Shown in pieces: positions 52,317-61,174 of a DNA stretch of 64,000 nt. The translations under genes and the position numbers were made by a program. The notes beneath the pieces were generated by a model that saw nothing but the letters and a program-made list of their open reading frames with translations, did no database searches and had not been told where the DNA came from. The DNA comes from Carbonatibacter sp965199245. GTDB lineage: Bacteria > Pseudomonadota > Alphaproteobacteria > Kiloniellales > Kiloniellaceae. Each line of letters starts with the position of its first letter. Within the stretch, counting starts at the first letter, position 1. The stretch lies in contig CBDAQP010000003.1 in the NCBI GenBank assembly GCA_965199245.1, forward strand, positions 372,001 to 436,000, written 5' to 3'.

Positions 52317-53191
52317 TGACAGACCACACCATCAGCCCTCCGACACAAGACACCCGATTTCCTGTGCTATCTGCCTTGTTGCGCAATCCAATGGGTTGCA
52401 TTGGGTTTATTTTAGTCTCTTTTTTCTTTTTGGTGGCTGTTTTTGCAGATTTTTTAGCCCCCTATGACCCCAATGCCATCAATATTCCCGGTAAACTCCA
52501 GGGTCCCGGCTCCGACCACCTGCTGGGGACAGATCAACTTGGTCGCGATACATTATCGCGGCTGATTTTCGGAACAAGAATTGCCTTGTATGTCGCTGCT
52601 CTGTCTATTGGTTGTGCGGTTGTCATCGGTGTTATCTCTGGCGCAATCGCAGGATATGGCGCGAAATGGCTGGACTCGATCATCATGACGCTTTTTGACA
52701 TGATGCGGTCTTATCCCGTGATTATGTTCGCCCTTGCCGTCGTTGCTGTATTTGGCCCCAGTCAGGCAACAATTATTGCGATTATCATCGTCACCGCCAC
52801 GCCAACCTACGGGCGTCTCATGCGGACGCAAACGCTGACACTGCGACAGGCAGAATATGTTTTGTCCGCGCGCGCCCTTGGTTTGTCCACGACGACCATT
52901 TTACGCCGCCATATTGTCCCCAACACCATTGGGCCGATTTTGATCGTTGCCAGTATGGATGTGCCCTTTGTGATCGCCGTGGAGGCAAGTTTAAGTTTTT
53001 TAGGGCTTGGAATCAGACCCCCGACCCCCAGTTGGGGCGGGATGCTCAACGATGGTTATATCTTTATTAAAAACAGCCCCTGGCTGGTGGTGAGTGCTGG
53101 CATCCCACTTATTCTGGTGACCATCGGTTTTACCTATTTGGGCGAACAGCTCCGCGACATTCTGGATCCTAAACTGGGTCAATCAAAATGA
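52316..53191 (+). CDS. ABC transporter permease (DppC type)
   Basis: A 291-residue six-helix permease. The N-terminal LLRNPMGCIGFILVSFFF, periplasmic LGTDQLGRDTLSRLIFGTRI and cytoplasmic EAA loop (VLSARALGLSTTTILRRHIV) are the DppC signature. It overlaps the preceding gene by 1 base and the ATPase gene by 4 bases, forming one translationally coupled transporter unit. Confidence 0.9.
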   Translation: MTDHTISPPTQDTRFPVLSALLRNPMGCIGFILVSFFFLVAVFADFLAPYDPNAINIPGKLQGPGSDHLLGTDQLGRDTLSRLIFGTRIALYVAALSIGCAVVIGVISGAIAGYGAKWLDSIIMTLFDMMRSYPVIMFALAVVAVFGPSQATIIAIIIVTATPTYGRLMRTQTLTLRQAEYVLSARALGLSTTTILRRHIVPNTIGPILIVASMDVPFVIAVEASLSFLGLGIRPPTPSWGGMLNDGYIFIKNSPWLVVSAGIPLILVTIGFTYLGEQLRDILDPKLGQSK

Positions 53192-54870
53192 GTCAACACG
53201 CCGCCAAAAATATATTAGAGCTTCGCGATGTCAGCATCAGATATGGTCGTGTCAAAGCTGTTCAGCACGCTGACCTGATCGTACCAGAGGCAAAAATTGT
53301 CGCTCTGGTCGGGGAAAGCGGCAGTGGAAAATCGACCCTTATTTCTTCGGTGATTGGATTACTTCCGGCCTTTGCCACAATCGATACCGGCGACATAAAA
53401 TTTATGGGCAAAGAGATCACGCATCTTGACGAGCATAGCTTTCGCGCCCTGCGCGGGGCGGACATCTCCATGGTGTCCCAGTCACCTCTCAGTTCTCTCA
53501 ATCCTGTTTTAACCATTGAACAACACTTTATAGATATTCAATACAGGCTCAACATCAGCGCAGAGGAAAAACGCGCCCGCGCACTGGAGGCGTTAAAATC
53601 CGTGCATATGCCACAGGCCGAGGCACGGTTGTCCATGTATCCCTATCAGCTTTCCGGGGGTCAAAAACAGCGGGTGTGCATTGCCATGGCTGTTTTGATG
53701 AAACCCAAGCTCCTGATCGCAGATGAACCAACCACGGCACTGGATGCAACACTCGAAACAGAAATCATCGCGCTGTTAAAGGAACTGCAATCAACGATCA
53801 ACTGTGCAATGATCTTTGTGACCCATCACCTGGGCGTCGTGTCTTCGCTTTGTGACGATGTGGTGGTGATGCGTCACGGCGTTGTCGAGGAAGCCGGTTC
53901 TGTCAAACAGGTTTTCAACGCTCCCAAGAGCAAATATGCCAAGGATCTTTTGCGCTGTGACCCCGCACATATCAAGGAAAAATGCCGTCGCCTGCCCACC
54001 ATGAGCACGCCGGATTTAATCCTTGTTGAAGACAAAGCCGCCGCAGAAAAACGAATCGCCCGCGACGAACCGCCTGTTCTTGAGGCAAAAAATGTGCGGG
54101 TGATCTTTAAAAATCCTTCTCTCTTCGGCAAAATTTTCAATCGCGATCAACTATCGGAAATCAAGGCTGTCAATGACGTATCCATACAATTGTCACGGGG
54201 GGAAACACTCGCCGTCGTGGGGGAAAGCGGTTCAGGCAAAACAACGCTCATTCATACCATGCTCGGACTGGTGAAGGCACAGTCCGGCACAATTACCTGT
54301 GCGGGTACTGATATTTTGAATGCAAACCGGGCGGAACTGGGTGATATCCGGAAAAAAATTGCACTGGTTTTTCAGAACCCGATTGGCTCTTTAAGTCCAC
54401 GAATGAGTATTGAAAAAATCCTGGGCGAGGCCATTTCATGCCGCAAAATTCCTCCAGAAGATATCAGGGAAGAAGCCCTGGATTTATTAAAAACAGTTGG
54501 TCTGCCGACGGATTTTGCCACACGTTTTCCCCATCAGCTCTCGGGCGGTCAGGCTCGACGTGTGTGCATCGCCCGCGCCCTGGCACAAAGACCGTCCATG
54601 ATTATCGCTGATGAACCAACGGCGGGTCTTGATGTTTCTGTACAGGGAGAAATTCTGAATTTGCTGTGCGAATTGCAGGAACAGCATCGTTTTCCCTTTC
54701 TCATCGTCACACACAACCTGAATGTCGTCCGCCATATCGCAGATCGGGTTATTATCATGTATATGGGCAAAATCGTTGAGCACGGCTGGACAGAAGACAT
54801 TTTTCACCAGCCGCAGCACGCTTATACGCGCAAGCTGATCGTTGCGAATAAACACGCTCTGCCCCCATGA
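53188..54870 (+). CDS. ABC transporter, two fused ATP-binding domains (DppD-DppF)
   Basis: A 560-residue fusion of two nucleotide-binding domains. The first has Walker A GESGSGKSTL, the signature LSGGQKQRV and Walker B LLIADEP; the second has Walker A GESGSGKTTL, signature LSGGQARRV and Walker B MIIADEP. The order (D-type first, with its C-terminal oligopeptide-transporter extension KYAKDLLRC) fits Dpp/Opp importers. It completes the ABC system for which 47708 encodes the receptor. Fusion of the two ATPases is common in alphaproteobacteria. Confidence 0.92.
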   Translation: MSQHAAKNILELRDVSIRYGRVKAVQHADLIVPEAKIVALVGESGSGKSTLISSVIGLLPAFATIDTGDIKFMGKEITHLDEHSFRALRGADISMVSQSPLSSLNPVLTIEQHFIDIQYRLNISAEEKRARALEALKSVHMPQAEARLSMYPYQLSGGQKQRVCIAMAVLMKPKLLIADEPTTALDATLETEIIALLKELQSTINCAMIFVTHHLGVVSSLCDDVVVMRHGVVEEAGSVKQVFNAPKSKYAKDLLRCDPAHIKEKCRRLPTMSTPDLILVEDKAAAEKRIARDEPPVLEAKNVRVIFKNPSLFGKIFNRDQLSEIKAVNDVSIQLSRGETLAVVGESGSGKTTLIHTMLGLVKAQSGTITCAGTDILNANRAELGDIRKKIALVFQNPIGSLSPRMSIEKILGEAISCRKIPPEDIREEALDLLKTVGLPTDFATRFPHQLSGGQARRVCIARALAQRPSMIIADEPTAGLDVSVQGEILNLLCELQEQHRFPFLIVTHNLNVVRHIADRVIIMYMGKIVEHGWTEDIFHQPQHAYTRKLIVANKHALPP

Positions 54871-54944
54871 TCTGGCCTTAATCCAGACGATCACAGGCTC
54901 CTTTTATCCGATCATTTAAGCCGGTTTTTATTGGGGAAAGACAG

Positions 54945-56195
54945 ATGAAATTTTCCTGGCGCGCAATCCTGAAACAGGGCCTATCCGGCAACAAAGGCTG
55001 GCCCCGGCACTGGCGCAAACCCGAACCCGCCAAATCCTATGAGACGATTATTATCGGCGGCGGTGGTCACGGGTTGGCCACAGCCTTTTACCTTGCCCGC
55101 AGCTATGGGGTTCGCTCAATCGCCGTTTTGGAAAAGGGATGGATTGGTGGTGGTAATGTCGGCAGGAATACAACAATTATCCGGTCTAATTATTTGCTCC
55201 CGCACAACGTGCCGTTTTATGAGTTCTCGCTCAAACTTTGGGAAGATCTGGAACAGGAACTCAACTACAACGCCATGGTGAGCCAGCGGGGTGTCCTGAA
55301 CCTGTTTCATTCCGATGCCCAGCGTGATGCCTTTCGACGTCGGGGGAATGCCATGCTGATGAATGGGGCGGATGCCGAATTGCTTGAACAAAACGCGGTG
55401 CGCCAAATGGCCCCTTTTTTGAATTTCGAGAACGCCCGTTTTCCGATCAAGGGCGGTTTGCTCCAAAAACGCGGGGGTACTGTGCGTCATGATGCGGTCG
55501 CCTGGGGTTATGCGCGCGGCGCGGATCAGTACGGCGTTGACATCATTGAAAATTGCGAGGTCACCGGTTTTGACATCAAAGACGGCAAAGTCCAGGGCGT
55601 TGAAACATCGCGCGGGGCGATCTCATGTCAAAAAATTGGTGTGAGTGTCGCCGGACACAGCAGCTGCATCATGGCAAAAGCCAATATGCGCCTGCCCCTT
55701 GAAAGTCACGTCCTGCAAGCCTTTGTCAGCGAAGGTTTAAAACCTGCAATCCCGGGGGTTATTACATTTGGGGCGGGGCATTTCTATGTCAGTCAGTCGG
55801 ACAAGGGGGGGCTGGTTTTTGGTGGCGACCTCGACGGCTATAACAGCTATGCCCAACGCGGCAACCTGCCCGTAATCGAAGACGTCTGCGAAGGGGGCAT
55901 GGCGATCATGCCGATGATTGGGCGGGCACGTTTATTACGGAGTTGGGGCGGTGTCATGGATATGTCCATGGACGGTTCACCGATCATTGACCGGACAGCT
56001 ATCGACGGACTCTATTTCAATGGGGGATGGTGCTATGGCGGCTTCAAGGCCACCCCTGCGGCGGGCTATTGCCTTGCCCATCTCATCGCCACCGGAACAC
56101 CACACGAGGTCGCGACCGGATACCGGTTTGACCGTTTTCACAGCGGTCATATGATTGACGAAAAAGGAATGGGTGCACAGCCCAACCTGCATTAG
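54945..56195 (+). CDS. Sarcosine oxidase beta-type subunit
   Basis: A 416-residue FAD-binding oxidase. The Rossmann motif is TIIIGGGGHGLATAFYLA and the covalent-FMN region SVAGHSSC lies near residue 235 in GVSVAGHSSCIMAKA. This matches the beta subunit (SoxB) of heterotetrameric sarcosine oxidase, which demethylates N-methylglycine to glycine, formaldehyde and hydrogen peroxide. In related clusters it demethylates other N-methyl amino acids. It starts the four-gene soxBDAG unit 75 bases after the ABC genes. Confidence 0.9.
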   Translation: MKFSWRAILKQGLSGNKGWPRHWRKPEPAKSYETIIIGGGGHGLATAFYLARSYGVRSIAVLEKGWIGGGNVGRNTTIIRSNYLLPHNVPFYEFSLKLWEDLEQELNYNAMVSQRGVLNLFHSDAQRDAFRRRGNAMLMNGADAELLEQNAVRQMAPFLNFENARFPIKGGLLQKRGGTVRHDAVAWGYARGADQYGVDIIENCEVTGFDIKDGKVQGVETSRGAISCQKIGVSVAGHSSCIMAKANMRLPLESHVLQAFVSEGLKPAIPGVITFGAGHFYVSQSDKGGLVFGGDLDGYNSYAQRGNLPVIEDVCEGGMAIMPMIGRARLLRSWGGVMDMSMDGSPIIDRTAIDGLYFNGGWCYGGFKATPAAGYCLAHLIATGTPHEVATGYRFDRFHSGHMIDEKGMGAQPNLH

Positions 56196-56210
56196 GAAAG
56201 CCGGACCAGA

Positions 56211-56498
56211 ATGCTTATTCCTCACCCCTTGCTTGGCCTGCGCGACGCGCAAGAATTTACATATCAGGGCGACGCCGCCCTGATTCATCGCCCGGACGGC
56301 TTGCATGAACAGGCCACCGGGACCTTTCACGACTATCAGTACTTGCGCGATAATCCGGCGGGCAAGCACAAGGAACTGTGGTTCCATGAACAGGGCGACC
56401 GTTCCTGGTTGGTTGTGACCCGTAACACCCTCACCCACGACATCACCCATGCCGAACTCGCCACCGATTATGTCAAAGCCTTGGGACGCGCAAAGTGA
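56211..56498 (+). CDS. Sarcosine oxidase delta-type subunit lacking zinc cysteines
   Basis: A 95-residue protein with the SoxD framework: GLRDAQEFTYQGDAALIHRP and LWFHEQGDRSWLVVTRNT. SoxD normally binds zinc through Cys residues in its CPxCG-like opening and through HxxGC. Here the opening reads MLIPHPLLGLRD and the later site HEQGDRSW, and the whole chain has no cysteine at all, though the His is kept. The start lies 15 bases after soxB and the end overlaps soxA (GTGA). The subunit probably still assembles but without zinc. Confidence 0.85.
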   Translation: MLIPHPLLGLRDAQEFTYQGDAALIHRPDGLHEQATGTFHDYQYLRDNPAGKHKELWFHEQGDRSWLVVTRNTLTHDITHAELATDYVKALGRAK

Positions 56499-59455
56499 CA
56501 CAAAAAAATCGCCTGAATACGGGCCTCATCGACCGCAACAAAGTCCTTTCTTTCACCTTTGACGGTACGCGCTATCAGGGTTTTTCCGGTGATACGCTGG
56601 CCTCTGCCCTTTTGGCAAACGGGGTGCGCCTGATGGGACGGAGTTTTAAATATCACCGCCCGCGCGGGCCATTGAGCGCGGGGTCTGAAGAACCCAATGC
56701 ACTGGTGCATCTGCGGACAGGGGCCGCGCAGGAACCCAATACACGCGCCACCACGGTTGAGCTTTTCGATGGGCTGGACGCCACAAGCCAAAACGCATGG
56801 CCCGGCCTGAAAGCCGATTTTCTCGCCATCAATGATTGCTTGTCCGATTTTCTCGGAGCCGGCTTTTATTACAAAACATTCATGTGGCCGAAAGGCTTTT
56901 GGGAAAAAATCTACGAACCGGCCATCCGCAAGGCTGCAGGTCTCGGTCGTCTGTCCATGGCCCCGGACCCGGATCTCTACGACAAGGGATTTCTCCATTG
57001 CGACCTCCTGGTCATCGGGGCCGGACCTGCCGGACTCATGGCGGCACAGCTGGCGGCAAAATCCGGCGCACGGGTGATTATCTGTGACGAAGATTTCATG
57101 GCGGGCGGGCGTCTGAATGCCGAAACCTTTGACATTGACAACCTGTCCGGGGCGGACTGGGCCGCGCAAAGTGTCGCAGAACTTGCCAGCCATAAAAATG
57201 TGCGCGTGATGACGCGCACCGCCGTCATCGGTGCCTTTGACCATGGCGTTTACGGGGCAGTTGAACGCAACTGCGACCACTTGCCCACTCCCCCCCCGGG
57301 GAAACCGCGCCAAACCTTGTGGCGGATCTATGCACGCACAGCCATTCTGGCCACAGGGGCGCGTGAACGACCGCTGTCTTTCACCAACAATGACCGCCCC
57401 GGAATTATGATGGCCAGTGCCCTGCGCGCCTATGCCACACGCTGGGGGGCCGCCGTCGGTCAAAAGGCCGTGATCTTTGCCAACAATGATAACGCCCATC
57501 GCACTGCACAGGATTTGACCCGCGCAGGTGTCGAGGTTTGCGCAGTTGTTGATCGACGACCCGATTCCAGTGCACAGGGGGATTACCGCCTGATTGCGGG
57601 GGGTAAAATTGTTGAGACCCGGGGACGTCTGGGTTTAACATCCGTCACCGTTGCCCATCCAGATGGACGCAGGGAAGACATTGCCTGTACGGCCCTCGGC
57701 CTTTCGGGCGGCTGGAATCCGGCGTTGTCCATTTTTTGCCACCAACGCGGATGCCCGGTCTGGAATGACACAATCGCCGCATTCATTCCCCCTCAATCGG
57801 GCCAGACCGGCCTGTACGCGGCGGGGGCCGCGCAGGGTATTTTCTCAACCCACGGTGCCCTGACCAGCGGTACACAGACAGCCCGGGATGCCCTGGACAG
57901 GCTGGGCATTACACCCGCAACAATGGATATTCCCACAGCCGAAGACAGTCCTTACAGGATCAAACCCTACTGGTTTGTCGGCTCTGCCACCCGAAAGGCA
58001 TGGGTCGATTTCCAAAACGATGTCACGATCAGGGATATCCGTCTGGCCCATGCCGAAGGATTCACTTCGGTCGAGCATCTCAAACGCTATACCACCCTGG
58101 GCATGGCCACCGATCAGGGGAAAACCTCAAACATGGGCGGACTGGCGATCATGGCGGAACTGGCAGGCCAAAGCATTCCGCAGGTCGGAACCACAATGTT
58201 CCGTCCCCCCGATATGCCGGTCGCCATTGGGGCCTTTGCCGGGCGGGCGCGTGATAAACATTTCCGCCCGACCCGCCTGACCCCAAGTCACAAATGGGCC
58301 GGGGAAAACAACGCCACCTTTGTCGAGGCCGGGGCATGGCTCCGTGCGCAATACTATACGCGCCCGGGCGAAACCCACTGGCGCGAGAGCGTTGACCGCG
58401 AGGCACGGGCTGTGCGACAGTCCGTCGGAGTCTGTGATGTCACAACGCTTGGCAAAATTGACGTCCAAGGCACCGATGCCGCCTCCTTTTTGAATAGGGT
58501 CTATGCGAACGGCGTTGCCCAACTGCCCGTTGGCAAGGTGCGATATGGCCTGATGCTCCGCGAAGATGGCATCGTTATGGACGACGGCACCGCCGCCCGC
58601 TTTGCCAAAGACCATTTCGTCGTGACCACAACAACGGCGAATGCGACGGGCGTCTATCGCCATATGGAATTTGTGCGTCAATGCCTCTCTCCCGATTTGG
58701 ACGTGCAACTCATTTCGACCACCGAAGCCTGGGCGCAATTTGCCGTCGCAGGGCCAAAGGCCCGCAAGGTTCTGGAAAAAATTGTCGATCCAGAATTTGA
58801 TCTGTCCAATGATGCCTTTGCCTTTATGGCCTGTGCAGAGGTCACCATCTGCGGCGGATTACGCGCCCGGTTATTCAGAATTTCCTTTTCCGGTGAGCTG
58901 GCCTATGAAATTGCCGTCCCAACGCGCTATGGCGATGGCTTGATTCGCGCAATCATGGCGACGGGCGCGGCTTATGACATAACTCCCTATGGAACAGAAG
59001 CCCTCGGTGTCTTGCGGATTGAAAAAGGTCACGCGGCGGGTAATGAGCTTAACGGTCAAACCTCCGCAAATCATCTGGGGATGGGACACATGGTCTCATG
59101 CAAAAAAGACTCTATCGGTGCCCCGCTGTCCCGACGCGAGGGACTCCTGGATTCCGGGGGCGTGCGCCTGGTCGGATTGAAGCCACTCGACCCCCAAACC
59201 CGCATTCTCGCCGGGTCGCACCTCACGGAAAAGGGGGCGGACATTATCGCGGCAAACGATCTCGGGTGGGTCAGTTCTGCGGCCTATTCCCCCAATCTCG
59301 ACAGCTTTATTGCCCTCGGCTACCTTGTCAAAGGCAACCAGCGTCTGGGTGATAAAATTTCGGTCGTCAATCCGCTTGCCACACAAAAGCCGATTGAGGT
59401 CGAAGTGGTGTCTCCGCATTTCATTGACCCGAGGGGAGACCGCCTCCATGCCTGA
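56495..59455 (+). CDS. Sarcosine oxidase alpha-type subunit
   Basis: A 986-residue protein with an N-terminal SoxA domain (TFDGTRYQGFSGDTLASALL), a NAD-binding region with VIGAGPAGLMAAQLAA, and a C-terminal GcvT-type aminomethyltransferase domain that moves the methyl group to tetrahydrofolate (GKIDVQGTDAASFLNRVY, GTEALGVLRIEKGHAAG). It uses GTG 56495, overlapping the delta gene stop. With soxB, soxD and soxG it forms the heterotetramer. Length is normal for the family. Confidence 0.9.
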   Translation: MTQKNRLNTGLIDRNKVLSFTFDGTRYQGFSGDTLASALLANGVRLMGRSFKYHRPRGPLSAGSEEPNALVHLRTGAAQEPNTRATTVELFDGLDATSQNAWPGLKADFLAINDCLSDFLGAGFYYKTFMWPKGFWEKIYEPAIRKAAGLGRLSMAPDPDLYDKGFLHCDLLVIGAGPAGLMAAQLAAKSGARVIICDEDFMAGGRLNAETFDIDNLSGADWAAQSVAELASHKNVRVMTRTAVIGAFDHGVYGAVERNCDHLPTPPPGKPRQTLWRIYARTAILATGARERPLSFTNNDRPGIMMASALRAYATRWGAAVGQKAVIFANNDNAHRTAQDLTRAGVEVCAVVDRRPDSSAQGDYRLIAGGKIVETRGRLGLTSVTVAHPDGRREDIACTALGLSGGWNPALSIFCHQRGCPVWNDTIAAFIPPQSGQTGLYAAGAAQGIFSTHGALTSGTQTARDALDRLGITPATMDIPTAEDSPYRIKPYWFVGSATRKAWVDFQNDVTIRDIRLAHAEGFTSVEHLKRYTTLGMATDQGKTSNMGGLAIMAELAGQSIPQVGTTMFRPPDMPVAIGAFAGRARDKHFRPTRLTPSHKWAGENNATFVEAGAWLRAQYYTRPGETHWRESVDREARAVRQSVGVCDVTTLGKIDVQGTDAASFLNRVYANGVAQLPVGKVRYGLMLREDGIVMDDGTAARFAKDHFVVTTTTANATGVYRHMEFVRQCLSPDLDVQLISTTEAWAQFAVAGPKARKVLEKIVDPEFDLSNDAFAFMACAEVTICGGLRARLFRISFSGELAYEIAVPTRYGDGLIRAIMATGAAYDITPYGTEALGVLRIEKGHAAGNELNGQTSANHLGMGHMVSCKKDSIGAPLSRREGLLDSGGVRLVGLKPLDPQTRILAGSHLTEKGADIIAANDLGWVSSAAYSPNLDSFIALGYLVKGNQRLGDKISVVNPLATQKPIEVEVVSPHFIDPRGDRLHA

Positions 59456-60023
59456 GAAATTCTCTCTCCACGCGCAAACCGCCCTTTTTGCCCCCACCCC
59501 GCGCAAAAGCCTCATCGGTCAGGTCGCAATGGCAGAAAATCCCGATATTGCGCTGGCCTCATTGGCCCGGCGGCGTGATCCCGATACGCTCAAAACCTTC
59601 GCAGACAAGGCACGGGATTTTTTCGGCTGTGACCTGCCCGGCCCCGGGCAAATGTCAATGACCGAAACCTTTAAAATCTTCTGGATTGGCCCGGAGCAGT
59701 GGATGATTTGCGCGGCTTTTGACCGTCACGAGTTGCTGGACAAACAGCTGAACGAACAATTCGGGTCAACCGCCTCTGTCACAGAGCAAACAGACGCCTG
59801 GTGCGCCGTTTCCCTGTCCGGTTCGGGGTGTCAGGAACTGTTTATGCGACTGTGTCCGATTGACATCGCCTCGTTTGACGACCGGTCGGCAACCCGCACA
59901 ACCATCGAGCATATGGGCTGTTTTGTGATCCGCACGAGACAGGACTATCTCGTCCTTATCCCCAGAAGCTTTTCCGTTTCGGCGTGGGGAGTCATCGAAT
60001 CTGCGGCACGGTCAATCAGCTGA
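59448..60023 (+). CDS. Sarcosine oxidase gamma-type subunit
   Basis: A 191-residue protein starting at ATG 59448, which overlaps the alpha-subunit stop by 8 bases. Blocks SMTETFKIFWIGPEQWMICA, VSLSGSGCQELFMRLCPID and CFVIRTRQDYLVLIPRSF match SoxG, which closes the tetrahydrofolate pocket and aids assembly. It ends the catabolic cluster; a repeat array and the cobS gene follow. Confidence 0.85.
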   Translation: MPEKFSLHAQTALFAPTPRKSLIGQVAMAENPDIALASLARRRDPDTLKTFADKARDFFGCDLPGPGQMSMTETFKIFWIGPEQWMICAAFDRHELLDKQLNEQFGSTASVTEQTDAWCAVSLSGSGCQELFMRLCPIDIASFDDRSATRTTIEHMGCFVIRTRQDYLVLIPRSFSVSAWGVIESAARSIS

Positions 60024-60040
60024 CAAAACATGAGGCCCCG

Positions 60041-60084
60041 GTGTTTTACCGGTGTTTTACCAGTGTTTTGCCAGTGTTTTGATG
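60041..60084. repeat. Four tandem 11-base repeats
   Basis: Units GTGTTTTACCG, GTGTTTTACCA, GTGTTTTGCCA and GTGTTTTGATG follow one another between soxG and cobS. They differ by one or two bases, except the more degenerate last unit. The function is unknown. Confidence 0.8.
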
Positions 60085-60166
60085 ACTGTTCGCTTGGTCA
60101 TTGCCAAGCCCTTGCTCCTGCACTAATCTAGGTTTCGAGACAACTTTTTTTGAAAAGACCCTCTCC

Positions 60167-61174
60167 ATGTCACACCAAACTCTGTCGGCGTCCTCATCGG
60201 ACGATCTTGCCTTGCGTTCACCGGATACCGGATTTTGCGTCCGTGACCTGTTCGGTCTTGACAGTGATGACAAGGTTCCCGCCTTCAGCACCGCAGGCGA
60301 ATATGTCCCGGCTGTCGATTCCACCTATCACTTTGATCCCGAGACCACCCGCGCCCTGCTGGCGGGCTTTGCCCACAACTGCCGCGTGATGGTTCAGGGC
60401 TATCACGGCACAGGGAAATCAACCCACATTGAACAGATTGCCGCCCGCCTGAATTGGCCGTGTCTGCGGATCAACCTCGACAGCCACATCAGCCGCATTG
60501 ACCTTGTGGGCAAGGATGCCATTGTGCTCAGGGACGGAAAACAGATCACGGAATTCCGCGAAGGTCTCCTGCCCTGGGCACTGCAACGGCCCGTTGCCCT
60601 GGTTTTTGATGAATATGACGCTGGACGCCCTGATGTCATGTTTGTCATCCAGCGCGTCCTCGAGGTTGCAGGTCGCCTGACCCTTCTGGATCAAAATCGC
60701 GTTATTACCCCCCATCCCGGCTTTCGACTTTTCGCCACGGCAAACACTGTTGGTCTGGGCGATACCTCCGGTCTCTATCACGGCACACAGCAACTCAATC
60801 AGGGACAGATGGATCGCTGGACGATTGTGACCACACTGAACTATCTGCCCCACGACACAGAGGTCAGCATTGTCCTGGCCAAACACCCCGCATACAACAG
60901 CCCGGACGGCAAAAAAACCGTCTCTGCCATGGTCGCACTGGCTGATCTGACCCGTCAGGGTTTCATCAACGGCGATATTTCCACGCTGATGTCACCGCGC
61001 ACTGTGTTGTCCTGGGCGGGCAATACACAGATTTTCAATGATCTTGATTTTGCATTCCGTCTCACCTTTCTCAACAAGTGTGATGACACCGAACGCCCGA
61101 TTATTACAGAATATTTCCAGCGGTGTTTTGGTCGTGAACCCGGTGCGCCCCACAGCGCAGAAAAACGGGCCTGA
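60167..61174 (+). CDS. cobS: Cobaltochelatase subunit CobS
   Basis: A 335-residue AAA ATPase: Walker A GYHGTGKSTHIEQIA, Walker B ALVFDEYDAGRPD and sensor 1 LFATANTVGLGD. CobS, CobT and CobN insert cobalt into hydrogenobyrinate a,c-diamide in aerobic vitamin B12 synthesis; CobS and CobT form the ATPase pair. The start ATG 60167 is 20 bases downstream of a T-rich run. The stop overlaps the cobT start (ATGG), so they are coupled. cobN is not in the window. Confidence 0.9.
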   Translation: MSHQTLSASSSDDLALRSPDTGFCVRDLFGLDSDDKVPAFSTAGEYVPAVDSTYHFDPETTRALLAGFAHNCRVMVQGYHGTGKSTHIEQIAARLNWPCLRINLDSHISRIDLVGKDAIVLRDGKQITEFREGLLPWALQRPVALVFDEYDAGRPDVMFVIQRVLEVAGRLTLLDQNRVITPHPGFRLFATANTVGLGDTSGLYHGTQQLNQGQMDRWTIVTTLNYLPHDTEVSIVLAKHPAYNSPDGKKTVSAMVALADLTRQGFINGDISTLMSPRTVLSWAGNTQIFNDLDFAFRLTFLNKCDDTERPIITEYFQRCFGREPGAPHSAEKRA

